Of a stretch of DNA of 64,000 nt, positions 17,106-24,942 are shown one piece after another (positions within the stretch are counted from its first letter, which is position 1; the number at the start of each line of letters is the position of its first letter). Location: the NCBI GenBank assembly GCA_035259385.1, contig DATFWL010000257.1, positions 49,436 to 113,435 of the forward strand, in the 5' to 3' direction. The notes under the pieces are model-generated. The model had not been told where the DNA came from and did not search any database. It was given only the letters and a program-made list of their open reading frames with translations. The position numbers and the translations under genes were made by a program. The DNA comes from QHWK01 sp035259385 (GTDB lineage: Bacteria; Acidobacteriota; Vicinamibacteria; Vicinamibacterales; CAVVIG01).

Positions 17106-17308
17106 ATGCATCTCCTGCGCAGAGACCGGGCACGTCTCCCGTGGCCGGGCGAGAAGCGGTTTCGGGCCCGATCGCTCTTACGCGTTCCGGCTCCTGATGG
17201 AATCCGAGCGCTGGACCCGAGGTGAAATCTCTCACGAACACGTTGACATGCGGTGTATAACATCGCACGGCGATTTCGCCCATCATCCCATTCAGAAAGG
17301 ACGTGCGC

Positions 17309-18208
17309 ATGCGAGCCACCAGAGTGTGGGCCCTCCTCATGGCCGTCGCGATCGGGATCCTGCTGTCGGCGAGCGCGGCGTTTGCTGAAGACATCAGCGG
17401 CTTCATCACGACAACGCGGATGATCCGTGAAAACAGCCGCCTTGTCGGCGACGTCACATGTACGGTTACCGGCGCGCCCTGCATTCAGTTCGCCACCTCG
17501 CACATCGAGTTGCGGCTGAACGGGTTCACGATGACAGGGCCCGCCGATCCGGCAACCGCGTGCGGCGGTTCGACCTCGACGGCGGCAGAGACGGGCATCA
17601 ACAGCGGTGGTCAACCGGACGTCGAGATCCGCGGGCCGGGCATCGTGCAGCGATTCCGCGGCGACGGGATTCTGTTCAACGGGACCCTGCAGGGCAAGGT
17701 CGAAGGAGTGACCACGACGACCAACTGCATGTCGGGGATCCGGGTGGCGGCAACGTCGTCGCGAATCACCCTCGGATCGAATGTCTCCGTGAGGAACGGC
17801 AGCGCTGTCCCCGGCCTGTCGTGCGGCGGCATATGAATCATCGGCAGTAACAACTCGCTCCGGTGGAACGAGACGACGGGAAACGGCTTCGCAAGCCCCA
17901 ACGACGACTTCGGCATCGGCATCCTCAACGGGGACAACAACCTCGTCGAGGAAAACACGGCGTACGGCAACACCAACGGGATCGTGATCTTTCCGGCAGC
18001 GACCAACACCAGGATCCGAGGCAACGTCGTCGTCGGGAACCCCTCGATACAGCTGTCGACGGGGGTTCCGGGAAGCGTCGGCGTCGATATCTGGGATCAA
18101 TCGCCCGCCGGCGCGACGTTTTTCGACAAGAACCTCTGCATGACGGCGATCAACGCTCCGTGTCCGGGCCTGGCACCAGGCCAGATTCCGAGGAAGCCTG
18201 GTAGCTGA
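17309..18208 (+). pseudogene. Exported right-handed beta-helix protein with an in-frame TGA
   Basis: Start ATG at 17309, with AAAGGA upstream, gives a signal peptide (VWALLMAVAIGILLSASA). The mature protein has parallel beta-helix features: rungs such as EIRGPGIVQRFRGDGILFNG and SSRITLGSNVSVRNGS. Codon 176 (17834-17836) is TGA. The same frame stays open for 123 more codons with the same rung character (NNLVEENTAYGNTNGIVIF, NTRIRGNVVVGNP), ending at 18208 directly before the next start. A nonsense change (TGG or CGA to TGA) is the simplest explanation; sequencing error or recoding are alternatives. Whole length would be 299 residues, normal for such proteins. Confidence 0.65.
17854..17872 (+). 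promoter_or_regulatory. Hairpin with GGU loop 17 bases after the in-frame TGA
   Basis: CTCGCTCC and GGAACGAG pair over eight positions with one C-A mismatch around a three-base GGT loop; the loop lies 25 bases after the TGA at 17834-17836. Bacterial SECIS elements carry a GGU-type apical loop at comparable distance. The protein context is not a redox site, so this may be coincidence. Confidence 0.25.
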
Positions 18209-18820
18209 GTGAAGTCTCTCATGCAGCGACGAACGATCCACGGCGCCGTGCTGGCGGTCATCGCCGGCGCGGCGCTGACGTCGGCGGCGTCGGCGCCGCC
18301 GCAAGGCGCGGCGAACGCGCAGACTGCGCCGGCCCTCGTCGATCTCAGGAGCCCGGAGGAGCTCAAGAAGCAGTTCAACGACGATCGTGGTCACACCCGG
18401 CTGGTGCTCCTGCTCTCTCCGACCTGACCGGCGTGTATCGCCGCCGCCCGGTGGGCGCAGCGGGCTCTCGCCGACCCAAAGGTCGACCAGCAACTTCGCG
18501 TGTACGCAATCTGGTTCAACATGTATCCAGGAGATGCGCGCCAACGGTGGCCGCACACGCTGCTCACCGACGCCCGCGTCCGCCACTACTGGGACGAACG
18601 GCGCGCGATTGGCCAGCTCTACCTTCAAATGCTGCCGACGCTGTGGGAGAGTCGATCCGCAGAGACGGTGCTGCCGGACGCCGACGCCCTCTGGGACGCT
18701 TACATGCTGTATCGGCGCGACGCCCAATGGATCGATCAACACCCGAACGTTGTCGCCTGGGGATCGCCAATAGTTCAGACAACTGAAACGCTGCTTCACG
18801 AACTCGAGCGGAATCGCTAG
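18209..18820 (+). CDS. Candidate selenoprotein: exported thioredoxin-like UxxC protein
   Basis: Read through the TGA at 18425-18427, the frame gives 203 residues. A Sec signal peptide (HGAVLAVIAGAALTSAASA) is followed by LVDLRSPEELKKQFNDD and a beta strand LVLLLSPT. TGA then stands where a thioredoxin-fold protein has its first active-site Cys: SPT-U-PAC-IAAARWAQRAL. After it come LRVYAIWFNMYPGDARQRW and VRHYWDERRAIGQLY in the same frame, a coherent protein of family-like character. TGA followed by PAC is a UxxC redox motif, the hallmark of Sec-for-Cys replacement. A GGU-loop hairpin lies downstream. Start is GTG 18209 (touching the previous stop) or ATG 18221. The alternative is a nonsense mutation. 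Selenocysteine machinery is not in the window. Confidence 0.75.
18428..18463 (+). promoter_or_regulatory. SECIS-like hairpin downstream of the UGA
   Basis: Directly after the TGA, CGCCC (18445-18449) pairs with GGGCG (18453-18457) around a GGT loop, with weaker pairing below it. The loop starts 22 bases after the TGA, within the range for bacterial SECIS elements, which display a GGU loop to SelB. A smaller CGGCG/CGCCG hairpin (18429-18443) competes. GC-rich DNA makes hairpins common, so this is only supportive. Confidence 0.4.
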
Positions 18821-18989
18821 CGGCGATCTGCCGTCCCACCCTGCACCCCAAAAGGGTCGCCGCCCGCCACTGGCGATCCGCCTCAACTGCCGCTGGCCCC
18901 AACGCCATGTCGAAAGACCACCCTCAGCTCCGACATGAAGGCAGCGGCGAGCTCATGTCGGGCGTCGCCCAGCGAGGAGGAGCAGGACC

Positions 18990-19400
18990 ATGAAATACAT
19001 GCTGATCATGAACACCCCGCGTGACGGATACACGCAATTCATGAAATGGCCGAAGAAGATCCTGGAGGCGAACGCCGCCTTCATGCAGGCGTTTACCAAG
19101 AAGCTGAAGGATGCCGGGGAACTGGTGGCGGCGGAAGGGCTGGGGGCTCCCGACCATGCGAAGCTGGTGCGTGCTGGCGACGACGGCACGCCGATCACCG
19201 ACGGCGTCTTTCCGGAATCCAAGGAGTTCCTGGCCGGCTACTGGATTGTCGACGTCGAGAGCGAGGAACGGGCGCTTCGAATCGCTGCCGATGCCTCCAG
19301 GGCGCCGGGCCAGGCGGTCACGCGGCCGGACGGCTCGACGATCGATCATCTGTGGATCGAGGTCCGCCAGGTCATGGGCAGTCACAAGGACATGGAGTGA
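18990..19400 (+). CDS. YciI/DGPF-domain protein
   Basis: 136 residues preceded by GAGGAGGAGCAGGACC, an excellent ribosome site. The YciI-like ferredoxin fold shows in MKYMLIMNTPRDGYTQF, the central KLKDAGELVAAEGLG and FLAGYWIVDVESEERALRIA, ending DHLWIEVRQVMG. The stop overlaps the GTG of the following sigma factor (GTGA). DGPF/YciI proteins encoded directly upstream of an ECF sigma factor with a C-terminal repeat domain are the known arrangement of the ECF42 group, so the two are a functional pair. What the DGPF protein senses or catalyses is not known. Confidence 0.88.
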   Translation: MKYMLIMNTPRDGYTQFMKWPKKILEANAAFMQAFTKKLKDAGELVAAEGLGAPDHAKLVRAGDDGTPITDGVFPESKEFLAGYWIVDVESEERALRIAADASRAPGQAVTRPDGSTIDHLWIEVRQVMGSHKDME

Positions 19401-20635
19401 GCGCCCCGCTCGAACAGGTCGAACGCCTGCTGCGCGAGCTCGCGCCGCGGGCGCTCGCCAGCCTGATGCGGCGTTGTGACGATTTCGCCGCGGCCGAGGA
19501 CGCCGTGCAGGAAGCGGTCATCGCCGCCGCGGCGCAGTGGACGCGGGATGGCCTGCCCGATACGCCCTGCGCATGGCTGGTCCGCGTCGCACAACGGCGG
19601 TTGACCGATCAGGTGCGCAGCGAGATCGCTCGCCGCCGCCGCGAAGCCGCTGTGGCGGCGGAACGCTCGCGCACGACCAGCTGCGGAGTCGACGACGAGA
19701 TCGGCAGCGATCCGGACGACGCCCTCGCTCTGCTCTTCATGTGCTGCCACCCGGCGCTGTCCACAGCGTCCGCGATCGCGCTGACGCTGCGCGCCGTGGG
19801 CGGCCTGACGACGGCCGAGATCGCCAGGGCCTTTCTGGTCCCGGAATCGACCATCGGGCAGCGGATCAGCCGGGCCAAGCAAAGCATCCGGTCCTCCGGC
19901 ATCCCATTCCGCATGCCCGACGCAGGCGAGCGGGCAGCGCGCCTCGGCTCGGTGCTCCACGTCCTGTATCTGATCTTCAACGAGGGCTACACCACCAGCT
20001 CGGGCTCAGCCCTGCACCGGACGGATCTCTCGAACGAAGCGATTCGCCTCGCACGCCAGGTACACGCGCTGCTGCCCGGGAGCGGCGACGTCGCAGGCCT
20101 GCTGGCCTTGATGCTCCTGACCGACGCACGCCGTGCGGCGCGTACCGGCCCGCACGGCGATCTGATTCCGCTCGATGAGCAGGACCGAGCCCTCTGGGAT
20201 CGCGACGGCATCGCCGAAGGCCTCGCGCTCGCAAGTCACGCGCTGTCGCTGGGATCGGTTGGCGAGTATCAGCTCCTTGCGGCGATCGCCGCCGTGCACG
20301 ACGAAGCAGCGCACGCCGAAGACACCGATTGGCCGCAGATCCGCGCGCTCTACGACATGCTGCTGCGGCTCACCGACAACCCGATGGTGGCGCTCAATCA
20401 CGCGATCGCGACGGCGATGGTGGAGGGACCCGCCGCCGGGCTTGCGCTGATCGACACGTTGCGGGACGACGAGCGGCTGCGCCACGGCCATCGGCTCGAC
20501 GCGGTGCGCGCGCACCTGCTGGAGCGGAGCGGCGAACGGGAGATGGCGGCGGCTTTGTACCGGCAGGCGGCGTCGAAGACCAACAGCATCCCGGAGCGGA
20601 ACTACCTGCTTGCGAAGGCGCGCCGAAACAATTGA
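19397..20635 (+). CDS. ECF42-type RNA polymerase sigma factor with C-terminal helical domain
   Basis: 412 residues from GTG at 19397. Sigma region 2 is RCDDFAAAEDAVQEAVIAAAAQW with the DNA-melting RVAQRRLTDQVRSE. Region 4 is ALTLRAVGGLTTAEIARAFL and ESTIGQRISRAKQSIR. A long C-terminal helical (SnoaL-free, TPR-like, DUF6596) domain follows: LHVLYLIFNEGYTTSSG, ALWDRDGIAEGLALASHAL, NPMVALNHAIATAM. This domain replaces the anti-sigma factor in ECF42 proteins and is needed for activity in characterised members. It is translationally coupled to the YciI/DGPF gene, matching the group's conserved neighbourhood. Its regulon cannot be read here; autoregulation is possible. Confidence 0.9.
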   Translation: MSAPLEQVERLLRELAPRALASLMRRCDDFAAAEDAVQEAVIAAAAQWTRDGLPDTPCAWLVRVAQRRLTDQVRSEIARRRREAAVAAERSRTTSCGVDDEIGSDPDDALALLFMCCHPALSTASAIALTLRAVGGLTTAEIARAFLVPESTIGQRISRAKQSIRSSGIPFRMPDAGERAARLGSVLHVLYLIFNEGYTTSSGSALHRTDLSNEAIRLARQVHALLPGSGDVAGLLALMLLTDARRAARTGPHGDLIPLDEQDRALWDRDGIAEGLALASHALSLGSVGEYQLLAAIAAVHDEAAHAEDTDWPQIRALYDMLLRLTDNPMVALNHAIATAMVEGPAAGLALIDTLRDDERLRHGHRLDAVRAHLLERSGEREMAAALYRQAASKTNSIPERNYLLAKARRNN

Positions 20636-20677
20636 AGAGGCGGGGCGCCCGACCGAGGCAAATCTACCCGTTGCAAG

Positions 20678-20696
20678 TATATCCATCATGGATATA
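20678..20696. promoter_or_regulatory. Perfect palindrome upstream of padR (candidate operator)
   Basis: TATATCCAT and ATGGATATA are perfect nine-base arms around a single central C, ending 11 bases before the PadR start codon. This AT-rich element stands out from its GC-rich surroundings and would cover the -10/ribosome-site region of the PadR-permease operon. A repressor bound here would block both genes; PadR itself is the obvious candidate. Confidence 0.65.
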
Positions 20697-20707
20697 TTCT
20701 CGACGGG

Positions 20708-21070
20708 ATGACCGATCTCTACCGCGAGGCGCAGTCGTTCCTGCCGCTCCAGGCAGCCACATTCCACATCCTGCTGGCGCTCGCCGACGAGGACCGGCAC
20801 GGCTACGCGATCATTCAGGACATCGCCGAGCGGACCGGGGGCGCCATCCGCCTGAGCGCCGGGACGCTGTACCGGTCGATCCAGCGGATGCTCGACGACG
20901 GCCTGATCGTCGAGCCGCGTGAGCGGCCGTCGCCGGAAGACGACGACGAGCGGCGGCGCTATTACCGGATCACGGCGCTTGGCGCCGCGGTCGCGAAAGC
21001 CGAAGCGCGCCGGCTCGCGGATCTCGTCAGAATGGCCCGCGCGCGCGGCCTCGCGCCGGAGCGCGCATGA
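20708..21070 (+). CDS. PadR-family transcriptional regulator
   Basis: 120 residues, start MTDLYREAQSFLPLQ. The winged helix reads TFHILLALADEDRHGYAIIQ, then GAIRLSAGTLYRSIQRMLDD (recognition helix) and ERRRYYRITALGAAVAKAEA (wing and dimer helix). It overlaps the following ADOP permease by four bases (ATGA), the classic acidobacterial pair. The perfect palindrome just upstream is the likely autoregulatory site. The ligand is unknown; the wing's acidic insert (SPEDDDERRR) is a minor peculiarity. Confidence 0.92.
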   Translation: MTDLYREAQSFLPLQAATFHILLALADEDRHGYAIIQDIAERTGGAIRLSAGTLYRSIQRMLDDGLIVEPRERPSPEDDDERRRYYRITALGAAVAKAEARRLADLVRMARARGLAPERA

Positions 21071-23688
21071 TGCGCGGCTACCGCCTGTTGCTGCATCTGT
21101 ATCCGGCCTCGTTCCGCCACGAGTACGGGGACGAGATGGCGTCGATCCTCGCGCGCCGCCTGCGCGACGCGTCCAATCCCGTCAGCCGCGTCCTGGTCTG
21201 GGCCATCGCCGCGTCGGAGACACTCGGGAATGCGCTGCTCGTCCACCTCGATCTCGCGCGCCAGGATCTACGCTACGTCGCGCGGACGCTGAAGCGGTCG
21301 CCGGGCTTCGCCCTCACCGCCGTCGCGATCGTCGCGCTCGGCATCGGCGCGGTCACGGCGTCGTTCACGGTCGCCGACTTCGTGCTGATCCGCCCGCTGC
21401 CCTATCGCGAGCCTGACCGGCTCGTGCAGCTCTGGCAGACATCGCCGGGTTACAACACGATGGATCTGTCGCCGTTGAACTTCCGCGACTGGATGGCAGC
21501 GGCGCGGTCGTTCGAGTCGGCGGGCGTGTCGCACTCCGAGGCGCTGACCATGAACACCGGCGGCGAACCGCATCGGTTCGCGGGCGCTGCCTTGAGCGCC
21601 GGCGTGCTGCCGACGCTCGGCGTGTCGCCGATCATCGGTCGCAGCTTCACCGACGCAGACGACGCGGGCGGCGCGCCGGGGACCATCCTCCTCAGCTACC
21701 GGCTGTGGCAAACCGAGTTCGGCGGCGATCCGACGGTCGTCGGCCGGCGCATCGACGCGCAGATGGACATCGAGCGGAACACGTTCACCGTCATCGGCGT
21801 GATGCCGCGCGACTTCCACTACCCGAGCGCCGACGCGGCGTTCTGGGTGACGACGCGTTTCTCGGCGGACGACTATGCGCCTGGCGAGCGGTCCAACAAC
21901 TGGCTCGACGGTGTCGCACGCCTGCGCCCCGGCGTCCCGCGCGAGCAGGCGCAGGCCGAGGCCTCGGTGATCGCGAGCGACCTGAGGCAGCGCAATCCGA
22001 AGGAGAACAAGGACATGGGCGCGCGCGTCGTCTCGATGCGCGACGACGTGTCGGTGCGATCGCGCCTGCTGCTGCAGGCGCTCTCGGCGGCGGCCGCCTG
22101 CGTGCTGCTCATCGCCTGCATGAACCTGGCGAACCTGCTGCTGGCGCGCGGCCTCGAGCGGCGGCGCGAGCTCGCTGTGCGCGCGGCCATCGGCGCAGGC
22201 CGCGAGCGTGTCGTGCGGCAGCTGATGACCGAGCATCTGCTGCTCGCCGCCGCCGGCGGCGCGCTCGGCATCGGGCTCGCGATCCTGGCGGTACCGCTGC
22301 TGTCGCAACTCGTGCCGCCGACCCTGCCGATTGCGGCGTCGCCCACCGTCGACGCGCGGGTGATCGGGTTCGCGGTGGCGCTCACGGCGCTGACCGGCTG
22401 CGCCTTCGGATTGGCGCCGCTCGTCCGGCTCGGCCGCGACCTGGACGTCGGCGGCCTGCGCGACGGCGCGCGATCGGGCGGCGGCCAGCGGGAACGCCTC
22501 CGGTCGGCGCTCGTCTTCGCCGAAGTCGTGGCGTCGGTCGTCCTGCTGGTGTCGGCGGCGCTGTTGATCCGCGCGCTGCTGACGATTCAGGCGACCGATC
22601 CGGGCTTCGACGTCAACGGCGTGCTGACGCTCCGCGCGGAGCTGCCGGTGCCGCAGTACGCTCGCGTCGCCACGCGCGAGACCTTCCACTCGCGGGTGCT
22701 GCGCGAGGTGCGCGCGCTGCCCGGCGTCAAAGCTGCCGGCTTCACCAGCTTCCTGCCGATTTCGAGGTTCCGCGGCGGGCTCTGGCCGGTGACGGTGGCC
22801 GGGGACGTCCCTCCGGGCGCGGGCGTGCGCGGCGTCAACAACGTCGCCGCGCTGCGCTACGTGACGCCGGGCTATGTCGCCGCGCTCGCAATTCCGCTGA
22901 GCCGCGGCCGCGACGTCAGCGAGGCCGACACACAGCACGGGCCGCTCGTCGCGGTGGTCAGTGAATCGTTCGCGACGCGGTACTGGCCCGGCGCGGATCC
23001 GATCGGGCGCCACTTCGGATTTGCGTTCGCCGATCGCGAGGTCGTCGGCGTCGTCGGCGATGTGAAGTTCCGCGGGCTCGAGCGCACCAGCGAGCCGCAG
23101 GTGTACCTGCCGGCACAGCAGGTGGCGGACAACTGGATCACGTACTACGCGCCGAGGGCGCTGGCAGTGCGCATCGCAGGGTCGCCGGCCACCCTCGCGC
23201 CGTCGATTCGCGCCATCATCCGCGGCGCTGATCCGGACGTCGCGATCACCGACGTGCAAACGCTCGCGGACATGGTCGGCCTCGACACCGCGTCGCGGGC
23301 GACGCAGGTCCGCGTGCTGGGCGCGTTCGCCGCGATCGCGTTCGTGCTCGCCGCCGTGGGGATCAACGGCCTCCTGTCGTTCGCCGTGTCGCAGCGGGCG
23401 CAGGAGATCGGTGTCCGCGTCGCGCTCGGCGCCCAGCGGCGCGACATCGTCGGGATGGTCGTCGGCAACGCGGTGCGGATCGGGGCGGCCGGGCTGGTGG
23501 TCGGCGTGGCGCTCGCCTACGCCGCCGGGCGCAGCATGGAGGCGCTGCTCGCGGGCGTGAGGCCGGGCGACGGCGAGGCGTTCGGCGCCGCGGTCGCGCT
23601 GACCGCCGTCATGATCGTCGCGGGAACGCTGGTGCCGACCCTCCACGCGCTTCGGATCGATCCGATCAGCGCGATCAGATCCGAGTAG
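21067..23688 (+). CDS. ADOP-family (MacB-like) ABC permease
   Basis: 873 residues, full length. A permease-prefix segment (LLLHLYPASFRHEYGDEMAS) precedes the first MacB half: LARQDLRYVARTLKRSPGFA, IVALGIGAVTASFTVADFVL, periplasmic core with LGVSPIIGRSFTDADD. The middle FtsX segments are ACVLLIACMNLANLLLARGL and RRRELAVRAAIGAGRERVVR; the second half repeats the pattern and ends GINGLLSFAVSQRAQEIGVR, VRVALGAQRRDIVGMVVGNA, LRIDPISAIRSE. The internal duplication and lack of an ATPase gene define the ADOP family. It is coupled to padR and so probably induced by the PadR ligand. Transport substrate is unknown. The deleted copy at 2656-3419 and the partial one at the left edge are relatives. Confidence 0.92.
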   Translation: MMRGYRLLLHLYPASFRHEYGDEMASILARRLRDASNPVSRVLVWAIAASETLGNALLVHLDLARQDLRYVARTLKRSPGFALTAVAIVALGIGAVTASFTVADFVLIRPLPYREPDRLVQLWQTSPGYNTMDLSPLNFRDWMAAARSFESAGVSHSEALTMNTGGEPHRFAGAALSAGVLPTLGVSPIIGRSFTDADDAGGAPGTILLSYRLWQTEFGGDPTVVGRRIDAQMDIERNTFTVIGVMPRDFHYPSADAAFWVTTRFSADDYAPGERSNNWLDGVARLRPGVPREQAQAEASVIASDLRQRNPKENKDMGARVVSMRDDVSVRSRLLLQALSAAAACVLLIACMNLANLLLARGLERRRELAVRAAIGAGRERVVRQLMTEHLLLAAAGGALGIGLAILAVPLLSQLVPPTLPIAASPTVDARVIGFAVALTALTGCAFGLAPLVRLGRDLDVGGLRDGARSGGGQRERLRSALVFAEVVASVVLLVSAALLIRALLTIQATDPGFDVNGVLTLRAELPVPQYARVATRETFHSRVLREVRALPGVKAAGFTSFLPISRFRGGLWPVTVAGDVPPGAGVRGVNNVAALRYVTPGYVAALAIPLSRGRDVSEADTQHGPLVAVVSESFATRYWPGADPIGRHFGFAFADREVVGVVGDVKFRGLERTSEPQVYLPAQQVADNWITYYAPRALAVRIAGSPATLAPSIRAIIRGADPDVAITDVQTLADMVGLDTASRATQVRVLGAFAAIAFVLAAVGINGLLSFAVSQRAQEIGVRVALGAQRRDIVGMVVGNAVRIGAAGLVVGVALAYAAGRSMEALLAGVRPGDGEAFGAAVALTAVMIVAGTLVPTLHALRIDPISAIRSE

Positions 23689-23691
23689 TGG

Positions 23692-23706
23692 AGCGGCCCC
23701 GCCGCT
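23692..23706. terminator. Short hairpin after the ADOP permease
   Basis: AGCGGC and GCCGCT pair around a CCC loop, three bases after the permease stop at 23688, followed by a pyrimidine-rich stretch. A compact GC hairpin at this distance fits transcription termination. The roughly 250 bases from here to the next start at 23967 hold no gene that I can see. Confidence 0.4.
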
Positions 23707-23966
23707 GGCATCACTTCTTCGCCCAGACCGCATGTCCCCTTCCATGCTGATGCCCCTGGCCTTCGGGAAGTCCTGGCACCGCCGGGGAATTGCTGAAGGC
23801 TGAGGCGGCCCGCTCCGCGTGACCGCGTTCCAACGGAGGCATCCGGCGTAGCGGCCACAGTTTTGACGCGGCTTCGTCACGGTCATTTCATCGCTGCGCA
23901 GAACTCGCGGCGACCTCTCCGGGTCCTACCAGATAGATGGAGCGCGCCTGCACCTGAGGGGATGTC

Positions 23967-24389
23967 ATGGATAAGAACGTCATGAAACACACCGTCGTGA
24001 GACTGTCATCAGTTGTCGTCGGCGTCATGCTGCTCGGCCTCGTTGTCGGCGTCGCAGATGCGCGCGCCGACGAAGAGATCATCGCGAAGGTGCCGTTCGC
24101 GTTCACTGTCGGCGCCGCGCATTTCGAGCCGGGCAACTACGTCATCCGATTGGCAAGCGAGGATCCGGCTTTGATCGAAATCGTCAACTCGAATCGCAGG
24201 GCAGCGGCGTTCGCGATGACTCTGCCGGCAGCCGCGGCGCGCGACTCAGCGCAGCAGCCTGAACTGGTCTTCACGAAGGTTGGCAGCGATTACGTGCTCT
24301 CGCGACTGGTGTCGGCCGACGGCGACGATCGTGAATTCGTCGCGCCGCATCACGTCGCCGAGCAAGGCTCGAGCGGTGCGGCCCGGTGA
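23967..24389 (+). CDS. Exported beta-rich protein of unknown function
   Basis: 140 residues, with GAGGGG six bases before the ATG. The signal peptide is VVVGVMLLGLVVGVADARA. The mature protein has IIAKVPFAFTVGAAHFEPGN, YVIRLASEDPALIEIVNSNR and LVFTKVGSDYVLSRLVSADG. This is a small secreted family common in Acidobacteria (phrase KVPFAFxxGxxxxPxGxY); its function is not known. It stands alone, with no operon partner evident. The prediction of export and the family resemblance are solid, anything further is not. Confidence 0.8.
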   Translation: MDKNVMKHTVVRLSSVVVGVMLLGLVVGVADARADEEIIAKVPFAFTVGAAHFEPGNYVIRLASEDPALIEIVNSNRRAAAFAMTLPAAAARDSAQQPELVFTKVGSDYVLSRLVSADGDDREFVAPHHVAEQGSSGAAR

Positions 24390-24505
24390 AGCGACGCGTA
24401 CCGGCGGCTGTCGTGCGCGAGGCGATTCGTATGCCGAACGACAACGAATCGTAAATGTGTCGTGAAATGTGCGCACCCCGGCACGAATCGCCGCATGCGC
24501 ACCAT

Positions 24506-24646
24506 ATGATCGGGATCGTGGCCCGCACGGCGCTGCAATCGATCGCGGTGGTGGTCGTGCTCACTGCCGCGACGACCGCCGACGCTTTCGGCTGGACCGG
24601 GGCCGCAGCGCCACGCGATTCGTACGGCGCGCCGTCCGAGGCGTAG
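24506..24646 (+). CDS. Possible small exported peptide
   Basis: A 46-codon frame starting MIGIVARTALQSIAVVVVLT with a hydrophobic signal-like segment and AATTADA cleavage-like site, leaving a tail of about 20 residues. The frame is open further upstream to 24455. No convincing ribosome site is visible and no family is recognised. It lies in the same direction just before the STAS-like gene. It may be real or a chance frame; treat as tentative. Confidence 0.3.
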   Translation: MIGIVARTALQSIAVVVVLTAATTADAFGWTGAAAPRDSYGAPSEA

Positions 24647-24667
24647 CAGGAGAACCCGGAGCCTGGC

Positions 24668-24934
24668 ATGCAAATCCGAACGTCCATCGAACCGACCGGC
24701 GCTGTGACGCTGACCGTCGACGGCCCGTTCACCGGCGCGGCGGTCGCCGACTTCGAGCGCGCCCTCGAACGGGCGCGATGTCTCGACCAGCCGATGTTCC
24801 TCGACCTGACCGGCGTGCCGACGATCGATCAGCCGACGTTGAAGTACCTCGTGAACGTGATGCGGCACGACTTCCGGCTGATCATCTGTCCGGCGTTCGT
24901 CGAGCAGTGGATCGCGCGCCAGGATGGCGGCTGA
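24668..24934 (+). CDS. STAS-like (anti-sigma antagonist fold) protein
   Basis: 88 residues, ATG at 24668 with AGGAG at some distance and GGAG closer. The pattern is IEPTGAVTLTVDGPFTGAAV, then RARCLDQPMFLDLTGVPTID, then QPTLKYLVNVMRH. This is the STAS alpha/beta order: beta strand, acidic helix, 'LDLxxVxxID' strand before the usual phosphorylation loop. The loop position normally holding Ser (D-S-S/T) reads IDQPTLKYL, so the phosphorylatable residue would be Thr or absent. Single-domain STAS proteins switch anti-sigma kinases or bind ligands. No kinase partner is near. Confidence 0.65.
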   Translation: MQIRTSIEPTGAVTLTVDGPFTGAAVADFERALERARCLDQPMFLDLTGVPTIDQPTLKYLVNVMRHDFRLIICPAFVEQWIARQDGG

Positions 24935-24942
24935 AGCAAGCG

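Noticed and set aside
17309..17836. Reading the beta-helix gene as a complete 175-residue protein
   Set aside because: The same frame continues with the same rung pattern to a stop that touches the next start, so the TGA at 17834 is an interruption rather than the natural end.
18500..18820. Treating 18500-18820 as a separate short gene starting at an internal ATG
   Set aside because: There is no ribosome site, the ATG lies inside a beta strand of the thioredoxin-like fold, and the frame is continuous with 18209-18424 apart from one TGA.
21268..23886. 872-codon minus-strand open frame opposite the ADOP permease
   Set aside because: Composition (Arg, Asp, His, Gln rich, no domain, no membrane segments) is that of the antisense of a GC-rich gene. 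The plus-strand permease explains the DNA fully.
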